A DNA stretch of 64,000 nucleotides, from NCBI GenBank assembly GCA_035463475.1, contig DATHTE010000103.1, positions 35,035-99,034 of the forward strand. The letters run 5' to 3'. The notes beneath the pieces are model-generated. The model worked only from the letters and a program-made list of their open reading frames with translations. It did no database searches and was not told the origin of the DNA. The position numbers and the translations under genes are program-made. Positions within the stretch are counted from its first letter, which is position 1. Each line of letters starts with the position of its first letter. This DNA comes from JACPDI01 sp035463475. Lineage in GTDB: Bacteria; Acidobacteriota; Vicinamibacteria; Vicinamibacterales; 2-12-FULL-66-21. This document shows, one piece after another, positions 33,704-42,349 of this stretch.

Positions 33704-34711
33704 CTACTTCACTTTCGCGCTCACGATATGCCAGGCGCTGTCGTGCTTCGCGAGATCGAACACCCATTCGCCGGATGCCACGTAGGCCTGGCGGCTCCCG
33801 ACCTTCGGCAGGTATTCCGCTGTCCCCCGGCATCGCGCGTTGGCGGCCGCGCCCGATACGCTGATGCCGCAGGACTCGAACGTCAGTCGCTGGCCGGCGA
33901 GCTGCCGGAAGGCGGACCCGAGAGCGCGCTCGTCCACGCTGGGCCACACCACCTTCGCGGCTTCCGCGTCGAGGCGCTCGTATGCCGCGCGGTACTGCTG
34001 GAGCAGCCGTTGCACGAGCACCTCCTCCTGCTGGGCGCCCGGGGAACGGGCCTCGACACTCGGTGAGGGCGGAGGGACGGCGATGGCGCGCTCCGAAAGA
34101 TCGGCGACGGCCTCCATCCTCCGCGCCATGACGATGTCAGGTTTCTCGGCGTTTGGATCGCGATCGGTGGACTCGGTGTTCGAGGCTTCGAGCGCGATCG
34201 CGTACTCGCGCGTGGGATCAACCATCCGCGTCGCGTTGTCTGAAACGAGCGGGGTGGGTGTCGGAGCGATACCCGTGTCCGATTCGGTGGCTGCCTGTCC
34301 GACCGCGTCGTTTGGCACCGCCTTCGGCGCTGTGCCGTCCTCAGCCGCCACCTGACGAGCTTGACGCAGGGCGGAGGTCGAGAGGGCTGCCGGACGGAGG
34401 GTGACGCCTGCGTTCGGACTCACGGCGGCTGTCCTCAGCGTGACGAGATCGTCGGGGGCATCGTCGGTCGCGGAGGCGCCGGCATCCACGGCCGGGACGG
34501 AGAGAATGCCTGAGGTGCCGATCGCCTCGGCCCGCGCCGCCGCGCGCTCCTGCACCACCGTCTGCGGCGGCATGACCTCGTCCGACACGCGAGGAGCCCG
34601 CGACGGAGCCGGCACGACCCAGATGTGCGCGGCCGCACCCGCGGCCAGGAGCGCGACGCCCTTTGTAAGACGGCGCCAGAACGACGGCTGGTAGAGCTCG
34701 GCGGTGCCCAT
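33704..34711 (-). CDS. Membrane-anchored protein with C-terminal NTF2-like domain
   Basis: 335 residues. One membrane helix lies near residues 15-38 (RLTKGVALLAAGAAAHIWVV). A long, low-complexity Ala/Thr/Pro/Asp-rich stalk (about 40-230) leads to a C-terminal domain with the NTF2/DUF4440-like pattern LLQQYRAAYERLDAEA...WPSVD and W(V)FDLAKHDSAWHI. Such anchored NTF2-like domains occur beside Ser/Thr kinases in Acidobacteriota. ATG 34711 is preferred over the longer frame to 34768. The 3' end is convergent to the exported protein at 33105-33701. Confidence 0.7.
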   Translation of the reverse strand: MGTAELYQPSFWRRLTKGVALLAAGAAAHIWVVPAPSRAPRVSDEVMPPQTVVQERAAARAEAIGTSGILSVPAVDAGASATDDAPDDLVTLRTAAVSPNAGVTLRPAALSTSALRQARQVAAEDGTAPKAVPNDAVGQAATESDTGIAPTPTPLVSDNATRMVDPTREYAIALEASNTESTDRDPNAEKPDIVMARRMEAVADLSERAIAVPPPSPSVEARSPGAQQEEVLVQRLLQQYRAAYERLDAEAAKVVWPSVDERALGSAFRQLAGQRLTFESCGISVSGAAANARCRGTAEYLPKVGSRQAYVASGEWVFDLAKHDSAWHIVSAKVK

Positions 34712-34858
34712 CTCGTAGAACCGCGCCCTGTTTGTGCAAGGGATACACCGCGCCGAGCGGAACCGCAAAAACCTGCGGCGATTTTTGGTTTGGCGCGCCG
34801 CTGTCGTGCTTCAATATGCCCCCGCGGAGGGACCGCATTGCCGCAAGGTGGAAAATCA

Positions 34859-35266
34859 ATGGCCACAGATCGCAGGCGTCTGACCGTGCTGCTGGTGGAG
34901 GACGACCCGGCGGCGCTCACGTTCTATGGCGAGGCGCTTGTCGCCGCCGGCTATGATGTGCTGCCGGCCCGTAACGGCACGGAGGCGCTCGCGCGCGCCC
35001 AAGCTGAATTGCCGGATGCGGTGATCGCGGACCTCGGCTTGCCGGATTTCGACGGGCTCGAGGTCTGCCGCCAGCTCAGGCTGCATCCCGCGACCCGGCA
35101 TCTTCCCGCCGTCGCGCTGACGGGTCGCTCCATGGCGCTGCGCGACATCGAGTTCGCGGAGAGCGCCGGGTTCGCGTCCGTGCTGCTGAAACCGGCGACG
35201 ATCGGGCAGCTCTCCGATGCCATCCTCCGCGCGCGGCGCCGCGCGAATGTCGTCCAGGAGAGCTGA
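34859..35266 (+). CDS. Single-domain response regulator
   Basis: 135 residues, a CheY-like receiver only. Acidic pocket EDD at 14-16, phosphoacceptor Asp58 (VIADLGLPDFDG), Thr/Ser in ALTGRS, and Lys in LLKPA, so it should be phosphorylatable. No output domain and no histidine kinase nearby. The start is ATG 34859 with AAGGTGG upstream. It runs divergently from the NTF2-like gene. Confidence 0.9.
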   Translation: MATDRRRLTVLLVEDDPAALTFYGEALVAAGYDVLPARNGTEALARAQAELPDAVIADLGLPDFDGLEVCRQLRLHPATRHLPAVALTGRSMALRDIEFAESAGFASVLLKPATIGQLSDAILRARRRANVVQES

Positions 35267-35338
35267 GGCTGCGAGATGTGTTGTCGCATCGCTGGCGAAA
35301 CGCGGTAATCTGGAGGCTCTGAGAGAGGGAGGAGGTTC

Positions 35339-35614
35339 ATGGCCAAGAAGAGCCCGAGTGATTCACCCCGCGCGCCGCGACGGCGAGCCGAACCGACGGT
35401 TGGCCCTGGGGCGGCAGAGGCCACGCAGCCAGTGCGGAGCGCGACGGCGACAGCCGCGTTGGCAGAGATGTCGGTCGGTTCGGTGGCGACCGAAGAAGAG
35501 ATCGCGAGGCGCGCCTACGAGATCTACACCGAGCGCGGAGGCCGGGACGGCTACGATCTGGACGACTGGCTCCAGGCCGAGCGGGAACTGCGCAACGCGC
35601 GGGCGCGCGGCTGA
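35339..35614 (+). CDS. DUF2934 protein
   Basis: 91 residues. A low-complexity Arg/Pro/Ala-rich N terminus precedes the DUF2934 core EEIARRAYEIYTERGGRDG with DLDDWLQAEREL, a short helical domain of unknown function that is common in Acidobacteriota and Proteobacteria. GGAGG lies right before ATG 35339. A perfect hairpin terminator follows 25 bases after the stop. Confidence 0.88.
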   Translation: MAKKSPSDSPRAPRRRAEPTVGPGAAEATQPVRSATATAALAEMSVGSVATEEEIARRAYEIYTERGGRDGYDLDDWLQAERELRNARARG

Positions 35615-35638
35615 GGCGCCGCTCAACAAATCGGACAG

Positions 35639-35675
35639 GCCCGGTCGCAAGGCAGACCGGGCTCTGACCTTTCTT
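35639..35675. terminator. Rho-independent terminator between convergent genes
   Basis: Perfect 8-bp stem gcccggtc (35639-35646) and gaccgggc (35655-35662) with an eight-base loop, followed on the plus strand by the T-rich tctgacctttctt. It terminates the DUF2934 gene and may also serve the convergent exported-protein gene, whose stop lies inside its tail. Confidence 0.8.
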
Positions 35676-36174
35676 ACCTCGCGGGTTTCCGAGAGTAGAC
35701 GAATGTGTCGCGCCGGCCGCCGCGCTCCACGACCGCTTCGAGCGTGTCTGGCGTTGGCGCCCGATACGTGATCCGAAGCAGTCCCTGCGTGCCCTGACCC
35801 TGGAACACCACGCTTCGCGCGCCCGCGTCGATCGCAGGCAGGACGAACGGCGCATCCTTCTCTTCGAGGCCGTGCAGGTCTGGTCTGAAGTGTTTCAGCC
35901 GCAGGACCACGCGATCTCCCTCCGCTGCGATCGCGAGCAGCTCCATCAGCCGCATCTGGCCTTTCGTCGCCCAACGCCACATCCCGGTCATGTTGCCCGC
36001 GGCGGGCGGCAGCCAGACCTCTTCGGAGACGTCCTCGGTGCCTGGCCCCACCCAGTGCCCTGCCATCCACGACAACGCCTCGACGGAGGCCGGCGCGGCG
36101 TTCCGCGCCGCCGGCGCGTTCTGGACCGTCACCGGCGCGAGCAGGAGGAGCGTCAGGAACGGCGCCGTGGTCAT
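35674..36174 (-). CDS. Exported DUF6265-like protein
   Basis: 166 residues. A signal peptide (MTTAPFLTLLLLAPVTV) is followed by the signature LSWMAGHWVGPG...EEVWLPPAAGNMTGMWRW, which I recognise as the DUF6265-type lipocalin-like beta barrel found in exported proteins. The end of the protein has FVYSRKPAR. The function of the family is unknown. It is convergent to the DUF2934 gene; the small membrane protein at 36189-36344 lies just upstream and probably shares a transcript. Confidence 0.75.
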   Translation of the reverse strand: MTTAPFLTLLLLAPVTVQNAPAARNAAPASVEALSWMAGHWVGPGTEDVSEEVWLPPAAGNMTGMWRWATKGQMRLMELLAIAAEGDRVVLRLKHFRPDLHGLEEKDAPFVLPAIDAGARSVVFQGQGTQGLLRITYRAPTPDTLEAVVERGGRRDTFVYSRKPAR

Positions 36175-36188
36175 ACTGCGTCTCCGCC

Positions 36189-36344
36189 TCAGCGCCCGAT
36201 GAGAAGGAGGATGCCGGCGATCAGCGCAAGGACCGAGGTGATCACGCCGGGGATGGTCGCGGGCATGAACTGGGCGAGGCCGGTGATGATCAGCCAGATG
36301 GCCAGGAACAGGAGTCCGAGATTCCGGGTCGCGATGATCGCCAT
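36189..36344 (-). CDS. Small two-helix membrane protein
   Basis: 51 residues, almost all hydrophobic. Two helices (LGLLFLAIWLIITGLAQF and GVITSVLALIAGILLL) are separated by MPATIP. It resembles small DUF3096/YtxH-neighbour-type proteins of unknown role. GGAGG before ATG 36344 supports this start. The gap to the following exported-protein gene is only 14 bases, so they probably share an operon. Confidence 0.75.
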   Translation of the reverse strand: MAIIATRNLGLLFLAIWLIITGLAQFMPATIPGVITSVLALIAGILLLIGR

Positions 36345-36410
36345 GTCGGTAACCTCCGCGCGCATCATAGCAGGTGACGTGTTATCATCGCGCGTCAATT
36401 GGTTCTATCT

Positions 36411-37682
36411 ATGGGCATGAAGCGCCGCGAGTTCACACGGCTCGTTACGGCGGGAGCGGTCGCTCCCCTCTTCGCCCGGGCGGCGGGCGCGTGGCCCCCG
36501 CCTCCCCTTCCGAAAGCGCCCGCGGAACCGGACGAGCACTTCTGGGAGTCGGTGCGCGCTCAGTTCCTCATGCCGCCGGACCTGGCGATGCTGAACGCGG
36601 CGAACCTCTGTCCCTCGTCGGCGCCGGTGCTGGATGCGCTCTACCGGCACACGCGTGACGTCGATGAGGATCCATCGTTCGAGAACCGCGCGGAGCTCGG
36701 CGAAGCGCGCGAGGCGACGCGGCGGCGGCTCGCCGAGTTCCTGCGCGTCTCCCCCGAAGAGATCATCATCACGCGCAACACCAGCGAGGCGAACAATCTC
36801 GTCTCGAGCGGCGTCGATCTCGGGCCGTCGGATGAGGTGCTCATCCACGCCGACAACCACCCGAGCAGCAACATCGCCTGGAAACAGAAGGGCAAGCGTT
36901 TCGGGTACACCGTGAGGGAGATCCCGACGCCGAACCCGTACCCCGGGCCTGCGCACTACCTCGAGGCCTTTGCCGGCGCGATCACGCCACGCACGAAGGT
37001 CATCGCCTTCACGCACTTGACGAGCACCGTCGGCGACCTGCTGCCGGCGCGGGAGCTGTGCCGGCTCGCGCGGGAGCGCGGTATCCTCACGCTCGTTGAC
37101 GGCGCGCAGTCGTTCGGGCTGCTGGACCTCGACCTTGCCGACATGCAGCCGGATTTCTTCAGCGGCAGCGCGCACAAGTGGCCGTGCGGCCCGAAGGAAG
37201 CGGGCGTCCTGTACGTGAACCGGGCCGCGCAGCCGAAGATCTGGGCGAGCATCTACAGCGCGTACCCCGGCGCGATCGGCCTGTCGAAGACATTCGAATC
37301 GTTCGGCCAGCGCGACGAAGCAGCGATCCTCGCCTTCGGCGAGGCGCTCGCGTTCCAGTCGAAGGTCGGGCGGCCGCTCATCGAGCGCCGCGCGCGCGCG
37401 CTGACCACCGAGCTCGCGAACGGCTTGCGGGCGATCGACGGCGTGAAGGTCTGGACCAGCGACGACCCCGCGTGGCGCGCGGCGATCGTCTCGTTCCAGC
37501 CGGCGGCGCTGGATCAGCGGAAACTCGCGGCCGCGCTCTATGCGAAGGACCGGATCGGCTGCGCAACGCGGAGCAGCGCCGACCGTCCCGGCATCCGGTT
37601 CTCGCCGCATTTCTACAACACGCGCGCCGAAATCGATCGCGCGCTGGCCGCCGTCCGCCGATACGTCACCGCCGGCCTCTAG
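36411..37682 (+). CDS. Tat-exported class V aminotransferase-fold enzyme
   Basis: 423 residues. The N terminus MGMKRREFTRLVTAGAVAPL is a twin-arginine signal. The PLP enzyme core matches class V aminotransferases/cysteine-desulfurase fold: TRNTSEANN, DGAQSFGLLDL and the PLP lysine Lys256 in GSAHKWPCGPKE. The closest family type I can name is isopenicillin-N-epimerase-like. Export of a PLP enzyme through Tat (folded, with cofactor) is consistent. The start may be ATG 36411 or ATG 36417; no clear ribosome-binding site is seen. Confidence 0.88.
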   Translation: MGMKRREFTRLVTAGAVAPLFARAAGAWPPPPLPKAPAEPDEHFWESVRAQFLMPPDLAMLNAANLCPSSAPVLDALYRHTRDVDEDPSFENRAELGEAREATRRRLAEFLRVSPEEIIITRNTSEANNLVSSGVDLGPSDEVLIHADNHPSSNIAWKQKGKRFGYTVREIPTPNPYPGPAHYLEAFAGAITPRTKVIAFTHLTSTVGDLLPARELCRLARERGILTLVDGAQSFGLLDLDLADMQPDFFSGSAHKWPCGPKEAGVLYVNRAAQPKIWASIYSAYPGAIGLSKTFESFGQRDEAAILAFGEALAFQSKVGRPLIERRARALTTELANGLRAIDGVKVWTSDDPAWRAAIVSFQPAALDQRKLAAALYAKDRIGCATRSSADRPGIRFSPHFYNTRAEIDRALAAVRRYVTAGL

Positions 37683-37700
37683 CAGGAACCCGCGAAATCC

Positions 37701-37767
37701 GCGGCAACATCGGGTAAAGTAGATGTTGCCGCACTGATCCTCCCCGCGCATCCGCGCGGGGCTTTTG
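37701..37767 (+). promoter_or_regulatory. Two-hairpin leader upstream of methionine/cysteine lyase gene
   Basis: In the 100-base gap before the lyase gene there is a perfect 10-bp inverted repeat, gcggcaacat (37701-37710) and atgttgccgc (37723-37732), with a 12-base loop. A perfect 8-bp GC hairpin (37742-37749 with 37754-37761) follows, then ctttt. The second has terminator form and ends only 16 bases before the start codon. It may be the terminator of the aminotransferase gene, or a transcription attenuator/riboswitch controlling the lyase. Confidence 0.55.
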
Positions 37768-37782
37768 CCCCCTTTCAGACGC

Positions 37783-38991
37783 ATGGATACGAAGCACCTG
37801 GGCATCAACAGCAAGCTCGTGCACGCCGGCCACCGCCCTGATCCGACCGGCGCGGTGAACGTGCCGATCTACCAGTCCTCCACGTTCCAGTTCCGCAGCG
37901 CCGAGCACGGCGCGGCGCTGTTCGCGGGGACGGAGGACGGCTTCATCTACACGCGGATCGGCAATCCGACGATCCGGGCGCTCGAGGATAACGTCGCGGA
38001 GCTCGAGAACGGCTGCGGCGGCGTGGCGACCAGCTCGGGCCTCGCCGCGGTGTGCACCGTCTACCTCGCGCTGCTGAAATCGGGCGCGCACGTCGTGGGC
38101 ACGGCGTCGGTCTACGGGCCGAGCCGGCTGCTGCTCGAGAACGATCTCTCGCGCTTCGGCGTGACCTCCACCTGGGTGGACACGTCGGATCTCACGGCGG
38201 TGCGAGCCGCGATGCGGCCGGAGACGCGCCTGGTCTATATCGAGTCGCCGTCGAACCCGTCGATGCAGGTGACCGACATCGCCGCGGTCGCCGCGATCGC
38301 GCACGAGCACGGCTGCCTCGTCGTCGTGGACAACACGTTTGCGAGCCCGTACCTGCAGAGGCCCCTCGAACTTGGCGCCGACGTCGTGCTGCATTCCGTG
38401 ACGAAATTCATCAACGGCCACGCCGACGTGGTCGGCGGCGTGCTGGTGTCGAAGGACCGCGAGGTCCACACGCGGCTCCGCCGGCAGATGATCAACGTCG
38501 GGTGCAACATGGATCCGCACCAGGCGTTCCTGGTGCTCCGCGGCCTCAAGACGCTCGGACTCCGCGTCGAGCGCGCGCAGCAGAGCGCGATGCAGATCGC
38601 GCGGTGGCTGGAGCGCCAGCCGCAGGTCACGAGCGTACGCTACATCGGCCTCGAGTCGCACCCGCAGCACGCGCTCGCCAGGCGGCAGATGAACGGGTTC
38701 GGGGCGATGATCGCCTTCGAACTCGAGGGGGGCATGGAAGCGGGCCGGCGGCTGATGGACAGCGTGAAGGTCGCGACCCTCGCCGTGTCGCTCGGCGGCG
38801 TCGAGACGCTGATTGAGCACCCGGCGTCGATGACGCACGCGAGCATGTCTCCCGAGGACCGGCGCGCCGCCGGCTTCAGCGACGGGCTCGTCCGCTACTC
38901 GGTCGGGATCGAGGACGTGGAGGATCTCATCGCCGACCTGCAGCAGGCGCTCGCGAAGGCGGCCGTGCCGATGGCGGAGGCAGGAGCGTGA
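37783..38991 (+). CDS. Methionine gamma-lyase-type Cys/Met-metabolism PLP enzyme
   Basis: 402 residues, family Cys_Met_Meta_PP. It has YTRIGNPT, the PLP lysine Lys208 in SVTKFINGHADVVGG, and SLGGVETLIEHPASMTH near the end, all expected. The N-terminal KLVHAGHRPDPTGAVNVPIYQ agrees with methionine gamma-lyases and O-acetylhomoserine sulfhydrylases alike; I favour gamma-lyase because the gene is alone and because of the short loop region, but this is not decisive. It cleaves methionine or related C-S bonds in the cytoplasm. The start is ATG 37783, directly after the two-hairpin leader. Confidence 0.85.
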   Translation: MDTKHLGINSKLVHAGHRPDPTGAVNVPIYQSSTFQFRSAEHGAALFAGTEDGFIYTRIGNPTIRALEDNVAELENGCGGVATSSGLAAVCTVYLALLKSGAHVVGTASVYGPSRLLLENDLSRFGVTSTWVDTSDLTAVRAAMRPETRLVYIESPSNPSMQVTDIAAVAAIAHEHGCLVVVDNTFASPYLQRPLELGADVVLHSVTKFINGHADVVGGVLVSKDREVHTRLRRQMINVGCNMDPHQAFLVLRGLKTLGLRVERAQQSAMQIARWLERQPQVTSVRYIGLESHPQHALARRQMNGFGAMIAFELEGGMEAGRRLMDSVKVATLAVSLGGVETLIEHPASMTHASMSPEDRRAAGFSDGLVRYSVGIEDVEDLIADLQQALAKAAVPMAEAGA

Positions 38992-38998
38992 GCGCGCG

Positions 38999-41263
38999 TT
39001 ACTGAGACGTCTCCTTCTTCTTCTCCGCCTTCAGGTGCTTGTCGTACCAGGCGAGGATCCGTCCCTCGAAATCCACGCTCTCCGCGACGCCGTTGGGTGG
39101 GCGGTGGGCACCGTTCACGTACCGCACCCACTCGACGGGTTTCCCGAGCCGCCGCAGCGCGTAGTACATCTCGCGCGACTGGCTCGCCGGCACGTTCGGG
39201 TCCTGGTCGCCGGTGATGTTCAGCAGCGGCGTCTTGATGCGATCGGCGCGCAGGATCGCGGAGTGCTCGAGGTAGCGCTCCGGGTACTCCCACAGCGTCC
39301 CGCCGATGCGGTCCTGGCTCTTCTCCGGCGCGTGCGTGTTGCGCACGCCGAGCCGCGGGCTGTCGGTGTAGAAGCTCACCATGTTCACCTTGCCCGAAAT
39401 GTTGATCGCGGCCTTGAACCGGTCCGTCTGCGTGATCAGGAGGCAGGTCGCGTAACCGCCGTAGCTCGTGCCGTGGACGCCGAGGCGGTCCGGATCGGCG
39501 ACTGCCATGTCGATCAACCGGTTCGCGGCGGTCGTGACCCCTTTCACCCACGCCTCACCCGGCCGGCCGACCACCAGGTTCACCGACGGATGGAACACGG
39601 CGTAGCCGTGGTTGGCGAGGAACGCCGCCCGCGCGTTGAACGCGTTGTCGAAGAACGTCTCGTAGATTTCGAACACCGTCGGATACCGCTGCCCGTTGAC
39701 GTAGTCCACCGGATACCGGAGCACCCCGTACAGCACGTTCCCGTCGACGTCGCGGTAGGAGACCAGCTCCGACCGCGGCAGCTTGCGGTCCGCGATCCAC
39801 GGGTTCAGCTCCGTCAGCTTGCGGACCGACGTGAACGCGCTGTCCGCGGCGTAGAGTTCGGCCGGCCGATCCCCCTCCGAGGCGGCGAACACGAACGTGC
39901 TCCCGTCGCGCGACAGGCGCGGCGCCTGGTAGTACTTCACATCCTTGACGAGCGGCGCGAGCTGCCTAGTGGCGAGATCCAGCCGCATCAGACCGCGCTG
40001 CCATTCACCGCGCTCGGAGTAGGTCAGGTAGATCGCCTTCCCGTCCGGCGCCCAGTCGATCGGCGACACGCGCGGGTTCTTCTCTTCGTCCTCATCGAGG
40101 GGCAGCACGCGATCGCGCGCTCCCGTGGCGACGTCGGCGACGTACCATCCCTTCTTGCTCGTCAGCAGCAGCCGCCCGCCGTCGCGCGAGAACGACACGA
40201 CGGCGAAGGACTCCGCGTCTTCCTTCTTCTCGTCGGTCCTGGCGTCTTTGGGGTCCTCCTTCTTCTCGTCCTCGCCAGACCGATCCGGCTTCGGCGTGAG
40301 GCTGCGCGGCTTCTCGTCGCCGGGGCCCTGGACGAAGACCTCCCCTTTCTTCGCGTACGCGAACGCGGCCCCGTCGTCGGACCAGCGGACGGCCGCCTCG
40401 CCGATCGCCTTGCCGTCGGCGAGCGTTCGGACCGCGCCGTCGCGCGCGACCCGGCGCAGCGCGTTGATGGTGCCGCCGATCACGTCGTAGTCGGTCTTTT
40501 CCGTCACGTCCTCCGCGACGATCGTGGACCCGCCGTCGCGCGGGATGCGGTAGCTGGTGATCTTGCGGAGCGGCACGCGGCCTCGCACGAGGCCGGACCG
40601 GGCGTCGATCTCGACGATCTCGCGGGTCCGGTCGGCGCGGCGCAGGTCGTCCCACTCCAGGAACGGCCCGCTCGACGAGTGCACGACGATCGGCCCGTCC
40701 GTGAGCGCGTGGAACCGCGCCGCGGCGGCGCGATCGAGGTCCGGCGCGCGCACCGTGGCGATGAGCGCGTCGCCGTCCGGCGTCCAGTCCAGCCCGCTGT
40801 TGAGGCTGACGCGCCGGTCTCCCTTGACCGGCAGCTCGCGCAGAAGCGCGGCGTTCGCGTCCCAGATGAAGAGCCGCGTCGCCGGAAGGCTGCTCGCTGT
40901 CGTGGGCGGCTCGGCGACGAGGAGGGCCAGCCGCGCGCCGTCCCGGGACCATGCCGACTGGCGGACGTTCACGAGCGTCGTGAAGGGTTCTTTCGCCTGC
41001 GCCGTGCGCGTGTCGATCACGAGCAGCCGCACGCGCGCGGGGGCGAGATACGTTGGATCGCCATAGCGCCGGTGATCCGCCTCCGCGTTGTCGTACAGCC
41101 GGCGGACGGCAACCGCGACACGCCGCCCGTCTTCGGTCACGTCGAGGACGCTCGCTGTCGCGACCTTCAGGATGTCTTCAGCGGTGAACGGGACCGTTTG
41201 CGCGGTCGCCGCCGACGCGAGGGCGATCACGATCAACGCGAGCGCGAGCACACGGGTGCGCAT
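38999..41263 (-). CDS. Exported S9 prolyl-oligopeptidase-family peptidase
   Basis: 754 residues with a signal peptide (MRTRVLALALIVIALASAATA). An N-terminal beta-propeller-like half contains a charged, Lys/Glu/Asp-rich loop (about 335-365), then a catalytic alpha/beta-hydrolase half with Ser600 in HGTSYGGYA, Asp in GDQDPNVPA and His in NGAHRPP. It would cleave oligopeptides in the periplasm, after proline or with dipeptidyl/acylaminoacyl specificity. ATG 41263 is preferred over the longer frame to 41542. It is convergent to the lyase gene with only 7 bases between stops. Confidence 0.92.
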   Translation of the reverse strand: MRTRVLALALIVIALASAATAQTVPFTAEDILKVATASVLDVTEDGRRVAVAVRRLYDNAEADHRRYGDPTYLAPARVRLLVIDTRTAQAKEPFTTLVNVRQSAWSRDGARLALLVAEPPTTASSLPATRLFIWDANAALLRELPVKGDRRVSLNSGLDWTPDGDALIATVRAPDLDRAAAARFHALTDGPIVVHSSSGPFLEWDDLRRADRTREIVEIDARSGLVRGRVPLRKITSYRIPRDGGSTIVAEDVTEKTDYDVIGGTINALRRVARDGAVRTLADGKAIGEAAVRWSDDGAAFAYAKKGEVFVQGPGDEKPRSLTPKPDRSGEDEKKEDPKDARTDEKKEDAESFAVVSFSRDGGRLLLTSKKGWYVADVATGARDRVLPLDEDEEKNPRVSPIDWAPDGKAIYLTYSERGEWQRGLMRLDLATRQLAPLVKDVKYYQAPRLSRDGSTFVFAASEGDRPAELYAADSAFTSVRKLTELNPWIADRKLPRSELVSYRDVDGNVLYGVLRYPVDYVNGQRYPTVFEIYETFFDNAFNARAAFLANHGYAVFHPSVNLVVGRPGEAWVKGVTTAANRLIDMAVADPDRLGVHGTSYGGYATCLLITQTDRFKAAINISGKVNMVSFYTDSPRLGVRNTHAPEKSQDRIGGTLWEYPERYLEHSAILRADRIKTPLLNITGDQDPNVPASQSREMYYALRRLGKPVEWVRYVNGAHRPPNGVAESVDFEGRILAWYDKHLKAEKKKETSQ

Positions 41264-41392
41264 GGGAACCTCTCGGAGGAAGGAACGGTGGAGAGAGTAT
41301 AGCGGGTCTCGGCGGGCGGCTGGCGCTGCGGGCACGGCGGCCGTGGCCCAGTGGAGCAGAGCGAGCGTTTCCCAGCTGCGAAACCGGGACCC

Positions 41393-41417
41393 GTCCGCCG
41401 CGCCCACAGCGGCGGAC
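41393..41417. repeat. Perfect hairpin before the N-acetyltransferase gene
   Basis: gtccgccg (41393-41400) and cggcggac (41410-41417) form an 8-bp stem with a nine-base loop, ending 8 bases before the start at 41426. The gap between the two divergent genes holds no other clear signal. It might hinder translation initiation or be an operator; this is a guess from position. Confidence 0.4.
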
Positions 41418-41425
41418 GTGGCAGA

Positions 41426-42292
41426 ATGCGGGCGATGGTTGAGCCAGCGCTCCGTGACGTGTATCGCCGGTACCTGCGCGTCCTCGGGATCGACGGCGCG
41501 CCGCAGGGGATCGAGGGCCTCCGGCGGCTCGTCCTGCGCCACGTCACGCGAGTGCCGTTCGAGAACGTCTCGAAGTTGCTGCTGTACGAGCGCGAGGGGG
41601 CCGGGCGCCCGATTACGCTAGGCGAGTTCCTGGACGGCCTCGAGCGGCGCGACCTCGGGGGAACGTGCTACAGCAGTAACCCGTTCCTCTGGGAGTTGCT
41701 GCGTGCGCTCGGGTACGACGCCGACCTGCTCGCGGCCGACATGGCGCGCCCGGACGTGCACACGTCAATCCGCGTGCGGCTCGACGGGCGCGAATACCAC
41801 GTCGACGCGGGCTACGCCGCGCCGTTCAGGTATCCGATTCCGCTCGACCCACTGCCCCACGCGATTGCGAACGGCCGCGATCGCTACGTCTTCGACCGCG
41901 CCGCCCGCGCCGGGTCTTACGAGCTGGCCATGTTCGTGAAGGGGCAGCGCCGCCACGGTTACGTCGTCCACCCGCCGCCGAGATCGCCAGGGTTCTTCGC
42001 GGCCACGATTGTCGGGTCGTTCGAGCCGCGAAGCACCTTCATGCGCTGTCTGCGGCTCTCGCGCATATTCGAGGACGGATCGGCCGACGTGCGCAACCGC
42101 ATGCTGATCGTCGCGCGCGGCGATTCCTGCACCGAGACGATGCTGAACAGCATGCGGGAACTGCGGGACGCGGTCGCATCGGTGCTGATGATGCCGCGCT
42201 GCCCCGTTGAGGACGCGGTTGCGATCCTCGAACGGCTGACCGGCCAGGCCTTCTTCGGCGCCGAGCATTGGGCGGACAGCCTGGACGACTGA
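41426..42292 (+). CDS. Arylamine N-acetyltransferase family protein
   Basis: 288 residues. NAT-fold motifs are present: the catalytic Cys81 in GGTCYSSN, His in HTSIRVRL and Asp in VDAGYAAP, giving the Cys-His-Asp triad, with VPFENVSKLL upstream. In canonical NATs the first motif is RGGxCxExN; here it is GGTCYSSN. Known members use acetyl-CoA to acetylate arylamines, or other acyl-CoAs in some bacterial pathways. ATG 41426 or ATG 41435 starts the protein. It is divergent from the S9 gene. Confidence 0.85.
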   Translation: MRAMVEPALRDVYRRYLRVLGIDGAPQGIEGLRRLVLRHVTRVPFENVSKLLLYEREGAGRPITLGEFLDGLERRDLGGTCYSSNPFLWELLRALGYDADLLAADMARPDVHTSIRVRLDGREYHVDAGYAAPFRYPIPLDPLPHAIANGRDRYVFDRAARAGSYELAMFVKGQRRHGYVVHPPPRSPGFFAATIVGSFEPRSTFMRCLRLSRIFEDGSADVRNRMLIVARGDSCTETMLNSMRELRDAVASVLMMPRCPVEDAVAILERLTGQAFFGAEHWADSLDD

Positions 42293-42349
42293 GTGGGTGG
42301 CCGTCGCCCATTCCGAGTTAGGATCCTGCGCGGATTTCCTGGAGGCCTG

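Noticed and set aside
37701..37767. Assignment to SAM-II riboswitch
   Set aside because: Hairpin position suits a leader, but I cannot match the conserved pseudoknot nucleotides of SAM-II by eye; only the structural leader is reported.
39035..41302. 755-codon plus-strand frame
   Set aside because: Antisense shadow of the S9 peptidase, whose catalytic residues are intact on the minus strand.
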